Source: Gavia stellata
Lineage: Eukaryota > Chordata > Aves > Gaviiformes > Gaviidae
Direction: 5' to 3'
NCBI RefSeq assembly: GCF_030936135.1
Contig: NC_082596.1
Location: 73,252,888 to 73,316,887, forward strand
Length of the DNA stretch: 64,000 nt
A model generated the notes under the pieces. The model saw only the letters and a program-made list of their open reading frames with translations. It was not told the origin of the DNA and searched no databases. The position numbers and the translations under genes are program-made. Of the stretch, positions 35,285 through 48,191 are shown in pieces (position 1 is the stretch's first letter; each line of letters begins with the position of its first letter).

Positions 35285-38200
35285 CAGAAAAGATAGAGCT
35301 AAGGCCTGGTTTTTAAAGTTTTTTTTTAACGTCACTCCCAAAAAGAAGAGAAAGGTTCAGTCAAGAAGTAGATAATGTTAATGATCGCAGAATTACATGA
35401 GTAACAAAGTAGGAGCCCATAAGATGCATTATAATGTGAATGTTTATCTGGAAAGTATGTCAGGATCTTACAGGAAATCTGTCCATGACGGAGTATTTTC
35501 CCAGATTGGTAAAATTCAAGAGATAACTAATAGCATCTTCTTTTTATCTAGTGTTTACTTATACCATGAAAATAAAATATAGCACAGTCAATATTGACTG
35601 TTCAGAAATATAGCCACAGCCATCAATATAGGAAGAAAGATTGGTAGGAAACTTCTCCTTTCTTGAATGTGAGCTTTGAGTGGCTGCAAAATATTTAACG
35701 ATGTTGACACTCAGATGGTCACAGTGAGGCTTCAGCGTGAATGTCTTCTGGAGATGAATGAAGCTGCTTATGATTCAGAAATATTATTTGAGCGTATGAT
35801 AGGTGCTGTTTTCAGACACCACATCAATTACACCTTTTCTCATGATAAAGATTTTCCTCACAAGCAAAAGTGTCAAGACTACACAAACCATCAACCAAAA
35901 AAAAGTCCTTATATTCTGAAAAAGAAATAACAGTGTCAAATGAAGGGCAAAAAGAAGTTTACTGAAGAGTTTTATTTTACTCTGGATTAAAGTTTTGGTT
36001 AGCTATAATAAATGCTCTGCTAGCAAGTATGTTTTCTCTGTTTTTCTCCTGACACTGTCTCCCCTATTTTACTTTTCTGACCTTCAACCTAAAACTTTGT
36101 CTGTATGGTTTTGCCTTGTTCTGTAGCTGCTCCAGGTTGGTGCAGAAATTGTGTGTCTGCCTATTTCTGGTTAGTCATCCTGTGCCATCTGGAGCATGTT
36201 CACTATTTATTTTTTGCATTTCTTATTGTCTGTTTCTTTATAAAAACCAATTTACAAGTTAGTCACACAAAACATAAACTTACGTAAAGTTGTTGAAAGA
36301 AATTGCCCTGACAGCAGTTAAGTATCCATTGTCCTGCCCTGCTGACTCAGCGTTACTCACCAGTGCAGGAGGGTGTGAGGTTCTCAGAAGAAAACGGGAT
36401 CTGCTGCCTGCAGCCTCCACCCCAGCAGCCACAGCCAGAGGGTTTCGAGATACTCATTCCAGGTGTGTAGAGGAAAGTTGGGCTCCTAACGCTTACGAAA
36501 CACTGTAAATGTGTTGTGAGTATGGCCATGTCGCAATGGGAAAGTATCTCTCCTTAGGATAGTTTGCCAAGGAGGAAAGCGGTGTACAGAATTGCCGGAG
36601 CTGGCATCCACAAGAAATGTCTCTTTGAGGTATGCCACGAGCACCTGAACTGACTGGTTAGCTTGTCTGCGTATCAGAGAATAAGCAATTAAGGTGTATT
36701 TTGTTTTGATTTGTCTTTTCCTGGATATTCTGTTTGGGTTTTTTTACACAGTCAGTGCAGGTACAAGGGATTGTATGCTGATGGTCGATGAAGCCATATT
36801 TACATGATTACTGAAATTACTTATTCAACAGGAAAGTGACCTAACCAATTCATCATTGTTTAAATTTTAATTCAGTGAAAATGTAACCCCTGGAAAACAC
36901 TGTTCACATCTATAATTAATAGGTTGTTATGTGCTGTAGTTTACAATTTGATATACTTTCCTCAAAGTCTGTGAAGAAGTGTTTCATGTGATCTCTTTCT
37001 GAATTCACAACAGATGAAAATGGCCTGGCTGGTTTCATACAAGGAGGTTCATCTGCAGGGAGACGCAGACCCAGTTTGCTGTTCGCTGTCTAATACAATT
37101 TAGGCAGAGCAGCGCAGTGCTCCCTTTTTCTCCTGACAGTGATTCTCCCTCCAAAATGAGGTTCTGGCAGTCTGCTTTTGTACCAAGTAGACTCAAATGT
37201 AATTATGCTGCTATGACAACTTAGTCTTACAGCACTCACAGTCCTTTCTTTTTCTTCTCATCTTTGTAGTGCTGCTATGGGTAGAAAGTGATTCTGTTTT
37301 TTCTTCTTCCAGTAAAAATAGAAATGCACGTCAGTGAAGTCTAAGTTGTACTGGTATAAGGTCGGGATCAGCCCCAGTATATTAAACATTTCTCTCTTAA
37401 AAATGGGGGAGTGAAAAGAAGGAAAAAATGTAAGGTGCTCGCTCCCCCAGCTCTCGCTGAATGCAAGCCATGTCAACCACCCCTATCCACACACCTGCAT
37501 GGGGAAGGAAACCTTCTCTGTTTGAATCTCCACACTCACGTGGGAAGAAAGCAGCCACGGCCACATCTCTCCCCACTTCACCTTCCCTCAGGAATAAGCC
37601 ACATCATTTCTTCAGAGCCCCTCCATGCCGTGTTTAGTCCTTGCGAAGAGGTCCTGTGCATGCTCTCACCCAGGCTGCTCCTGGGGCTGGGGTGGCTTAC
37701 GGCATGAGAGCGAGTTACGGCCATGCGGGGAGGCCTGCGCTGAAAGAAAACAAAACCCAACAAACCTTTCTGGCCGCTGCACAGTGCCTCTGAAGGACGT
37801 CAGACCAAGGGGCTGGGCTACATATGGGAAGAGCCAGTGAGGGGAAGCTGGCAGGAAGGCCTGCGCTGGTCACCCAGGTTGCTGGAGGGATTAGCTCTTT
37901 GGTGGGAGAACATCGTGGGAAATGTTCGATAGCCGAGGAGTGTTTTACAGGGAATGGGCACCCGCTCTCTGTTCCCTACTGACTGTGCCTAGTCCTCGTA
38001 TGCGGTCTGAGCCTGCTATCTCCTGCTGTGAAATCAGAACCTCTGTTGCAACAGGTTTTAGCTTCCCCTTAGATCTTCTTGTCCAGCGTTTGAGGCAGGC
38101 AGTAGAAAGGGTCCGAGGGTCACTTCAAAATTTGAAGGCTGGTGGAGGCACGCTAACGCAGAACGCCCAGGGCCAGCCCTGAGGGAACGCGTGGTTCCGT

Positions 38201-41200
38201 CACCAAGATGTCTCTGTTAATTGCTACCAAAGCCAGAGGTTTTCCATGTGTTTATCTTTGATGAGTTACGTTCAGCAAAAAATGGTGAGTGTAGCCAACA
38301 TAACTTAATTCGCAGTGACACCTAGGGAGCTGTGGAGCAGTGCCAGAGGTGTGATAGAGAGCATTTTAGTTTCATGTGGCTTCCTGGAGCTCCCCAGAGC
38401 ACACTGAAAAGAGTCCAGCCATTTTATTTTTTTTATTTAAGGCAAAAAAAATTCCCTTTCCAGCTGTGAAAGCAACTGCATAGGCCAGAACAGAAGGTGT
38501 TTGTGATAAAAAGACACACAGGCTTAGCCATACTATTTTGATCTTTTTTTTCGTCCCTGAGTTCTCCAGGGAGGAGAGGAGCTGGCATCAGGTGGCAGGA
38601 GAGAGACCCAGGGCTTCGACTTAACTTCTTCCTTCCGACCCGTGCCCTGGAAGAAGTAGGTACTTCTGTCGCCTGATGTCCTCTCTGTCACTTAGGCTGA
38701 AACCTGAGGTCAGAAAAAGACTGTTCCTAGTGAGGGTGGCTAAGACAGCTACCAGACCCGGTGAGGGGCAGGGGGGAGTTTGTGGGTCACTGCTGCTGAA
38801 ACAGGCTCTTGTCTAGAAGCGATGACCCACATCTTACCTGCTCCACTGCCTCTGAGGCCCCGTGGCCCTCACCCCTGTGTGCTCCCTCCTTGCCACCATG
38901 CAGTCACCTTGCAGTGGAGATGTAACTCCCCAGCTCCTCCTTCCCCACTGCACCCACCCAGCAGCTGCCATTTTCAGAGCTGGGGGTAAAAACAGGGTGA
39001 GCACACAGGGTCTTACAGAGTCGGAGGAAGCCACCTCTACAGCCGCCCGGGGTGCTGCAATACAGCCTCAAAAACAAGCTAAGGAATAGCAGGTGTTAAC
39101 TGTGAAGAAGTTATGGGCCTGTGTAAGCTGTGTGGATTGCCACCTTGCCTGGGAAGGGCTGTTTCTAGGTTTAACCCTCCGAAGCCCAGGAGCAGAGGTG
39201 GGACCCAGTTCCCCAGACAAGGGAGCCATGACAGTCACAGTGGGTCTGGACCTCTTCTGACATGCTCCCCCACCCCGAGTGCTTGATTCTGGGTGATCCT
39301 GGGTGCTGCAGCACTTGTGCCTCCTTCCCTGGTTTCACCCTTCAGCAAGGTCTGTCAGCATGGGCATCGCCTACATCCAAGGGTGGCCTGGAGCCCTGGG
39401 TGTCTGGTAACACGAGACACAGAAAAGCTCCTTTCACAATGGCATCTGGCAACTCTTCCTCTTCCCCTCTGCCCCTGCCTCAGAAACAGAGAAGAGACAC
39501 CGCAGGTGTTTTCCCTGTGTCACTTTGACGTCTTTGAAGTGGCAGCCTCAGAGAGATGTCTTTTCTGTGAAGAAACACCTCCTTTTCCACTTGCTCCTTG
39601 ACATTTCCGTGGATGAACTAAGAAGGTTCTGGCCTCAATTTTAATCGAGTAATGCAGATTTCATGTACAGGGTGGTCGCCCTACAGCTCGCTACAGTGTG
39701 TGAGACATTTCTTGTCTGAAATAGAGACCTAAACCCAGCCCAGACTTCACTGTTTTTCTCTCAAGCCCCACGTTTGCTTGTGCACGTGTTTCTGGCCAGC
39801 CGTGATGCTGTCTGCTAAGTACCTCCTGGCTAAGGCCTCACATTGTCTGTGGTGGGTGGCTCTTTCGCCGTCTTGTTGTCTAGACCTCTTGTGTCTTGCA
39901 GACTAAGGGTTTGTCTGACACTCTCACAAAAGCCAAGGCAGATGCCTGACAAAGTAATGTTGGTTGTGGGACTTGTCTGCAGCTGAGTGAGATGAAACTG
40001 GAAAGGGAACTTCTGTGTTTCCATTGACCTACCGGTAAGACGGTTGCCAGCTACAGCCTTGCTGCTGTAGAGGTTCCTGGGGAACCCTTCCTGGGGGAAG
40101 TCTTAGTGCATCTCCATATGCATGGCAGCTGTTCTCCTCTAGGCAATCAGAGTGTTCCCAAGCTGATTTTATATCATGACCATATTCCACCCAACCTCTC
40201 TCCCCTCTTGCACATATTGCTCCCTACACCTCCCTATTCCCAAAGGATGTCCTGCCGAACACCAGCCTGCTTTACCTTTCATCCAGTTTGTCCTCAGCTC
40301 TGAGGGTGCTTGTCCTGTTGCGCACTAGGTCTCCCAACTCGGGATCCGTGTGCGCCTCCACTCTCAGTAGCAGGTCGCTGTCTGCTGTACTGCAGCTGCC
40401 AGCAGTCCTGCACATTAGCTCCGAGCACTGGTTGCTTCAGCCTGTTCACCCGAATGGTTCTTTCCTCAGAAGTAAAAAACCTGCTCCTGCTTCCATCTGA
40501 GATGAAATTACCTGAGCATGTTCATTACTAAAAGTAAGCCATGTTCACAAGAACAGAAGGTGTATGAAAACTTTATGTTCTCACGGTCTCAATTTTTCCA
40601 CAGTAAACTGTCTTGTACCATCAATCATATCCTTGCAGAGCACAAAAAAATGCCCAATGCTGTCTCTTGTATTTACTTTGTGAAGATGCTAACGACTGTG
40701 GGACCAAAATGAAGTGGGTCTTCCCTGAGGAGGTAATGCCATTTTGTTCTCAGAGGCAGATCATAACAGATGGGATGTATGTGCACTTACTTTCTTGTGT
40801 GCGCTTCTCATTTCTTCTTTCCTGTTTTCTTACAGAAGTGAAGTTAAGAGTCACTCATACCAATTGATTGTTGTAGGCAAGACAAATATTCTCTGTTTTG
40901 AGGGTTTTGTAAGAGAAGAAATGGGAATCACACTCTTCCCTCCTTCTCTGTAGCTCACATCACAGTCTCTCGAGGAGTGGTGGCTTTCTTCCAGGTGATG
41001 CTCATACTTAATTTTAACAATAGCATTTTGTGATCCATAAATTAGAAGTTTAGTGATTCAGCATCATGAAAAGAGCTTGGAGCTCATTGGGATTCTTGTT
41101 TCGTTTCCTTTGTTGCCTTATATAGTAGTTGGACAAATGATGTTTCCTGGTTCTGATTCTGTATTAGATTCTATGGCTCTGTATTTCACAGCTACCATAA

Positions 41201-44200
41201 AAGCAGGTACAGCAGTGATGGGAGCCATATATGTACCTAGATAGATGGTAAAGATATTTTTGCTGAGCCCTCAGGGTATGCTTTGTGAGAGAAGACAATC
41301 TAAAGAATAAGGGATTGTTAACTTTTACTATATAGCATATGCAATACTAGAATTTATTAGTCTATTGTTCAATACAGTAACTGATGTGCTGTTTAGGTAT
41401 TTTTTTTTAAATCCATGAGATAAAAGAAGTTCCCAAGCTTCCTGCCTCAGTTTTCCTGTTTGCAATATGTGAATGCAGGTGATACTAAGTGAAAACAAAG
41501 TAAATAAAACACCAGTATACATATATAGCACACAGGTGGAATAGGATTCATGTGTGTCCTTGAAAAGATTTGGGTTTTCCCCAGATCAATAAAGGATTGA
41601 TTTCTAGTTTCGCTATAGTAACGTAACTGCATATAGTGGACACCACTTACAACATTCTGCGCTTGCTGCATTTGAGAGCGTGCAGGAGAGCTGATCAGGG
41701 TTATATGCACTGTGGCACTCTTCAGGCTGTCTGTAACAAATAGTTAAAAAAAACACTGTTGTGTGGATGTCCAAAGCTGTCCCCAACAAAATAACCTTCA
41801 TGAAGGATTAACACAATCCCTGTTCGTGTTCACACAGGCCCTCAAGCGGGCTAGACCTCGTGCACTGCCAGGTGTGGTCACTGCTGTGGGAAGCTCACTG
41901 CTGCAATGACAAGGGGCGACAGATAGGAAGAAACAAACATAAAGGAAAGAAGATGGTGTTACCACTAAGACGATTCAGCAATGCAGGCTCAGAGAGCTGT
42001 GCATTCATTACTTGCCGTATGTAATAGTAATTAGTAGAAAGTATTGCCAACCTTTTTTTTTAATGTATGTCACCTGACTTTGTATTTTTGTATTTTTGCA
42101 TTTACTTTCAGTTTGTTTTTTAAACTGAGTATGAATTGACAGGTTTACCCATAGCTGCTTTCAGCTCACTGGGAAGGCGGAGTGCCATTTCTTTACCTTT
42201 CTGGTCTTTGAGGGAAAAGCAGTCATTCTTTACACAAAATCTGCATCAGTGGCAGCTTTTAAAGACTTCTTGCTTGATATCTGAATTTATTTTTTAAAAA
42301 TTTTGAAGTGCCAGCTTTTTCTGCGTAAAAGCTGCTTATCCCTCAATTGCAAGAACTTCAAACAGTTTGCTGACAGCATCTAGACAGCCCCAACTGAAAT
42401 AACATGAGGTGGTTATAGCTTGTCTTGGCAAGTGGGGGAGATTAAGAACAAAATCCTACGGTGATGAAGATCGTTACACTGAAGTCCTTCTCTGCTGTTG
42501 ATCTCTGCACGTCTTCAGACATGATCGCCACTTCCCACATTTCCCCACCGTGCAGTGAGCGTACATTGCCGCTGTGCAGATCCATCGCAGGAGCAGCCTG
42601 TCCCTCTGTGCTCAATTGATGTTGGTTGGACCTTGGCTCAGCCAAGAGGCAGCCTGTGCTCCGCAGTGGTGCTTACACATGGCTGGTGGTTGTCTCACAC
42701 TGCTTCATGCTAGTTTGCAAAGCCATAGTGGCTACTTCACCCATTTCAGTGTCTGACATTAATTAGTCCCTCCTCCATGCCTCCAGAGTAGTAGAGGAGC
42801 ACAGTCCATTTATGCTTTGTTAAATCTGCATGACAGGCAGTGAGATACATTTTAATTATTTTCATCTGGATATGTGCAGCATAGAGGGACAGTGTATCGA
42901 TTTTTCTGTTTATTTTCCCATCTCTGAATGAATAAATGTTATTTGCTCAGCAGCTGTAGGCTCATAACCTCAGGCTCACTGACATTTGTCTTTTCAGTTG
43001 AGTCTTCCTTCCAACTTCCACTTACCTGTTGCATACCTTGGGGATCTACCTCTACTCTACATGGTACTCAGAGACATAAAATGAAGATACACATTGATAC
43101 CAGCCCCCTGTTTGCTGGGATCTGCAAGGAGAAAGCCACTACAGGAATAGTGGCCCGCAGCAGTTAGGAAGCTGACCCCTGTGACTGCGACATGTACAAA
43201 ATGCCCGAGTACCTTTGGGAATACAAACACTGGTGTCTGTGTAAATGGTCTGCTGCAATACCTGTATCAGGGTCTATGGCATCTCTGTCTGTCCACCCGT
43301 GCCCAATTTCTACTGGAATAAGCAGAGGTCAGTGGATCTGGGCAAGGAATTTTTTACTGAGGGCTTTTGGAGGCAGCTTGTGGATACAGAGCTCCTCATA
43401 TTGGAAGAGAACAGGGCCTGAACTGACATAACACAATTTCAGGCGGCACGTGCTGTGATCCTTCTGTGTCTTACCATCCTTCCGGCAGCTCAACTCCACA
43501 TGCATGCGCAGGCAGTGGGTATCAAACAAGCATTGCGGGCTCATGGCAAGCTGATTGTCTCCTTTTTAACACAGTGCAAGCTCTATATGTCCAAGGAAAT
43601 GGAAACTCCTTTCTAACAACTGGCTCAGCCTCAAAATAGTGTTTGTATGGATCCCCATTTTAGGAACCCTGTTTTCACCTGGCTCACGGGGAAGGCTGCT
43701 TTACCACTGAAGGTGGAATCAAGACAGCATCACAAACCTCATGAAAACTTTACTTAGCAGGCAGACCAAGGCTATCACTGAACACAGGAAATATTTTTTG
43801 ACAGGAGTAAAAACATATCTTCTGTTTTTTGTCCTCAAGCTGATAGGCTAGGCTGAGAATAGCTGATGGTCCCTGCCTGACACCAAGGCCCCCTGCAAGC
43901 TCCAGCAGCTTTGCTGCAAGCTGTTGCTTTAAACCTGGAGGAAACGAGCACCTGCAGCCTTTTGGGGCTTATTTTGTAACAGCTGCTATTTGCTGGGGCT
44001 CTCTGTCTTCCAACTTGCAAGTACTCCTTTCCTTTTTTCCCCATTGCGGTTACTTTGGACTCCTTTCTTCTTCCCTTTTCATGCCCTCTGTGATTTAAAA
44101 GAATTGGTCATGAGAAAAGTTGGGTGGAGGACTCTGGCAACTTTCTTCCCAGCACCCCTTTGTGTGGCAGTGTGCTGGGAAACCTTTGTGAAGCCCCTTG

Positions 44201-45945
44201 GCCCTGTCAGAAGGTAAAGATTTGTAAAGCACTAAGCCCCACCATGCTCCTCTGCTTCATCTTCCTCTACCCTGTGCATGTCATGGGGTCATTGGTATGA
44301 AGGTGGGCCCACAAGCAAAACCTCCTTTCCTTTCACCCTCTTTGCTGGTAGCCCCACATGCAGACAGCTGCAGGCACAGCTGTGCCAGTGCCACTGCAGG
44401 GGAAATCTCTGCACTGGCAGAAGATGGTTCAGCAGTGGCTTTCCTTGCCAAGCCCCTCAGCGTGCTAGTCACTGGTGGAAGCTGGGTTTTGATTTGCTTT
44501 TCCTCTCTTTCTGCCAACTCAACATATGAGATGATGGTGGTACTTTTTGTGATATTTTAGTAGTTAACAAACATTATGTGCATGCTGTGAGAGAAACCCT
44601 ACACTGAAATGAAATAGTGTGTAATGTATGTCTTCCTTTACAGCACCTTTTAAATGATTTTTCTTTTTTTAAGAAGCCTGTGGAACTGGAGCATAACAGA
44701 GGAAGATGGGACAAGCTGAGAAGAAACAACAGAGAGGAAAATTTTCACGTTTGTGGCTATCAGAGCAAAAGGCAAAAAGGTAGGATTGCATCTATGTGGT
44801 TGTTAATCTTTCACTCACTCGCACTGACTGTAAGGTAGCTGTTGGTTCAGTTTGTGCCATTGCCCATATATTGTCATTGGACCCTCACTTTCTAAAGGTG
44901 GAAGGAGACATTAGAAAACTCCAGAAGACCAGGGAGATGGGAGCCAGATTAAGGCAGGCTTTAGCAGGCTTGCACTCCAGATGCCTTGGCTCTAGGGGAG
45001 TGAGAGAGGGGTTGTATGGCTCTGCAAGTGAGTTGGCCCTCACAACCCCTTTTCCCCACCCCAAAGTGTCACTGCCTCTTTGAGACCAGCCCAATTGCAC
45101 CACCACCTCACATACAAATACATGAAAAAGAGCGAAACCTGGGTTTATTTGCTGAAGCGGCTACCTGCTTAGTGTTTAAAACGTGGTTTCATTTCCATAG
45201 TATCATATGGCAGCATCATAACCTTTAACAGTCCATGAATCAAAAATTGTCAGCTTTTCCCCTTCTGCCATGAGCCTTGTGATTCTTGTGCTTTAGTTTC
45301 TTGTGGTTAGCCGAAGCTTGCTTGCAAATTTTTCCGGTTTAGAAATGTCCATCATTTCCTGTGCCCTTTAACAACAGAGGAATGCCAGCCAAGACAGGCA
45401 GCCTTTCCACGCAGCTCCTCACTCCTCTGCACTGAGGGTGCTCTTCATAAACAGGGTCACTACCTCTCCCTGTCTTGAAGCAGACTGCAGGGAGACTCTG
45501 CTTTATGCCTTTCTCCTGGAGGGAGTGGGGGACTGGGAGGCTAGAGGGGGAAACTAGCCTGAAAATGTCAAAAAACAAACCAAACCCAACCCCCAAACAA
45601 CTGAAAAGAACCTCACAGCTTCTCCAGTTGTTGAAAAAAAGTCTTATATACTTATGTGGAAATTTTCCTATTATTGTTATTATTTCAGCTTGTAGTTGGC
45701 CATGGGAATGTTTCCAAAGAAACCAGTACTCTGGGAAACCTTTTGTTTTCCAGAAAGGCTGTTATTCAAAAGCAATTAACATAAAAACATTAAAATTGTC
45801 TAACTTCGTAGACAGAAGACTGGAGGAAGGAAATGTGAGAGCGTGTGTGTGCACGCTGGAGGGAACACGGCAGTCTGGGGTAATATAAGAGGCAGAAGAG
45901 GGAGACCAAGGGGCTCAGGTCAGTGCGTGGATGGGCACAATTCCC

Positions 45946-45963
45946 GGGGAGGGTTGGGATGGG
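45946..45963 (+). other. G-quadruplex-type motif
   Basis: Four G runs of at least three with loops of 1, 2 and 2 bases (ggggagggttgggatggg), fitting the canonical G3+ N1-7 pattern. It lies in a 250-bp purine-rich region (45830-46100). Confidence 0.7.
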
Positions 45964-46469
45964 AAGACAACACACACGGGGGATGCTGGAACAGGGAGGA
46001 CAGCTGGGGGCTGCTGTCACCTTGGAGGGTAGGACAAGCTGAGGAGAGGTGCAGGGCCTGGGGCAGCGGGAGTCCCAGGAGTGAGGGTGGAGATGCCCAA
46101 GTGTCTCTCCGTTCTTCAGGTCAGGTATGAAATTTGTATTATGTGTTTTGGCAGCTCTGAGTGCCTGTTGTGATGAGGTGCAGCTGTGGTTTCAAGACCA
46201 GGCTTGTGCTCTGGCAGCCCAAGGCAATGTTCCCAAATCGTCTTTCTTCCTACGATCAATGCTAGGCGAGGGCACCAGCAGCTACCGTGTTGGTGGTTTT
46301 ATTTTACATAGGTACAATGCAAGTTTTCTCCATTTCTCCAGTGGGTTTTGAACCAGCTGGCTGATTGCAGTCTCACTTGAGAGGGCAGGGGGTCACTAGA
46401 TATTAAGGTACTGTCTAGTTGTGTGGAAATGGAGGTTGACCAGAGGGATTTTCCAGCTGCCCCACAGCA

Positions 46470-46640
46470 GATCTTTCTGCCTTTCCCAAAAAAGCACAAC
46501 TGTTTTAAAGTCTGAACTGCACCATATGCAGCCTGAAGTAAGGCGCTTTCTTTTGCAAGGCAGGTACAACAGCTATAAATTTACAGATTATCTCTTTAAG
46601 CCTTTCAACCTTTCTATCCTTTTTTCCTCCCCCAATTTTC
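46470..46640 (+). repeat. Unassigned interspersed repeat, copy A
   Basis: The core at 46501-46560 (ttttaaagtctgaactgcac, then ggcgctttcttttgcaag) recurs in the same orientation at 49844-49904 with small indels. Weaker similarity extends to a T/C-rich right end (to about 46640) and to the left (atctttctgc). No family recognised. Strand is given only as the common orientation of both copies. Confidence 0.65.
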
Positions 46641-47987
46641 CCTCATCACTTACCCTGCTCATGTCCACATGCTTCCCTCTCAGCCAGTCAGAAATGTGGA
46701 AGAGAGCTCAGTCCTCCTCGGGGGCACCTGGGGGACTTGGGAGGCAGCCAGAGGTAATGTTGCAGGCAGGAGACCTGTGGAATGGAGAAGTGGCAGTAAA
46801 TGAAGGCTGAGATCACCAGGGATGGGACAGATGAACTGGAGTCGCTGGGGTGGAATGGAGGGATGTGGAAGTTGATTAAATATCCCAAACCAGCCAGGAT
46901 TCCCGAGTTCAGTGGCCCTTGGAAGAAGCTACCTGTGTCCCAGAAGCACATTTGAAACAGAAATCCACAAAGACCTTTGCTTAAATAAAAGTCCGAAATG
47001 GGAAAGCTTGCTCTAAACTGGACAGTGGTCTCAGACTCTGAAAACCCCAAGGAAATAGGGCAAGAAGCACTGCATAAAAAGGCGAAAGGCGTGTGAACGG
47101 CAGGGCTGGAGGAGCTGGTATGCCTCCCAACAGGCGGAGGCATGGGGAGCATGGCGTGCCAGTGGCATGGGAGGAAGCGTCCAGGACTGTTCTGCAGAAG
47201 GAGGCTTTGCAGATTTTTGGGGCAGTGTTCCTGTGCTGGTGTTTTCCAGCAAGCCTTCCCTTGCACTCAAAGTGCAGCCTAAACTTTTAATAGATATCAG
47301 TGGCCGGTACCGCAGGGTCCCCCCACTTGCATCCTTCTGTCTTGTTTCAAGATCAAGTTTTAATTGAAACAAGATGTGCCAGACAGGATGAGCTTCTATA
47401 AATAGGCTCTAAAATGTCATCTTAAGAGGAATGTATGTGACCCAGTTCAAATACCGATATGAAGAAAAAAAATTGTTAAACACATAGCCCCATTAGACAC
47501 AGGAAGGTCTCCTTGTAAATTGTTTTACTCTTTGGCAGATACTTATTTAGGCTGGTTCCAGCAAATGATAACATATTTTCTGCTTTGGTGCCCAGTAAAT
47601 GTTTGCTAATGGTTTCCATTCATATTACACTTTGTATTGTCATTGAATTTGTTGCATAGATAATGTGCACTCTTAGTAGTTTCTTCTTCTTTCACGATTT
47701 TCAAAGAGTTTAATTTATGTAATCTATTACCTGGTATGCTGAAGAGATTTTGTTTGGGTTTTTAACCAAATCCTCATTTAAAATGTGTAATTTTTCATGA
47801 TACACTATTCTAGGATGACCACATGATTTATCTGAGAAACCATTTAGAACATTGTAGAGGTGATGATGGAGGGTTTGAAACCCACGTAGGGTGTTTAAAC
47901 TTCCAGTTGCATTTATGCAACAGTATTTAAGTCACCTGAGCCCCCCCAGAAGATTACCTGTATAAGTAGCAGAAGCAGCTAGGATTC
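46641..47987. other. Non-coding sequence, no gene seen
   Basis: The longest ORF in the window (46688-47266, minus, 192 codons) lies here. It is rich in Ser, Pro and Phe, with no domain or splice context, and I treat it as chance. The right part (47440-47940) is AT-rich with many short homeodomain-like TAAT words. Confidence 0.5.
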
Positions 47988-48191
47988 TCCACTATGAGGG
48001 TGGTGAGGCACTGGAATAGGTTGCCCAGAGAAGTTGTGGATGGTCCTTCCCTGGAAGTGTTCAAGCCAGGTTGGATGGGGCTTTGAGCAATCTGGTCTAG
48101 TGGAAGGTGTCCCTGCTCATGGCAGGGAGGTTGGAACTAGATGATCTTTAAGGTCCCTTCCAACCCAAACCATTCTATGATTCTATGATTC
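47988..48191 (+). mobile_element. CR1 LINE, 5'-truncated, with ATTCTATG tail
   Basis: About 204 bp. The first third translates as [20 protein letters not shown], the end of the CR1 ORF2 tail. It is followed by ggtctagtggaaggtgtccc, ggttggaactagatgatctt, and gtcccttccaacccaaacc, closing with two ATTCTATG units. This 3' end type differs from the other copies here, so at least three CR1 subfamilies are represented in the window. Confidence 0.95.

Larger units (their letters stand above)
32427..46469. other. 14 kb non-coding sequence, no gene seen
   Basis: GC content rises in patches (34430-35050, 37400-37800, 38780-39500, 44280-44480), where overlapping ORFs occur in many frames, as expected from fewer stop codons. 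An A/C simple repeat lies at 35229-35284, a (CpG-dense) patch at 34430-34525, and a G-quadruplex motif at 45946-45963. No protein family or RNA gene was recognised. Confidence 0.45.

Noticed and set aside
43855..43925. Possible antisense L2 3' end (ggtccctgcctgacaccaag)
   Set aside because: Only two short words match and their spacing is wrong.
44275..44530. Overlapping ORFs on three frames at 44278-44560
   Set aside because: GC-rich patch with shadow ORFs; no motif in any frame.
46688..47266. Longest ORF in the window (minus, 192 codons)
   Set aside because: Ser/Pro/Phe-rich, no domain, no conserved motif, no splice context, overlapped by open frames on both strands in GC-rich DNA; a chance ORF is the simplest reading.
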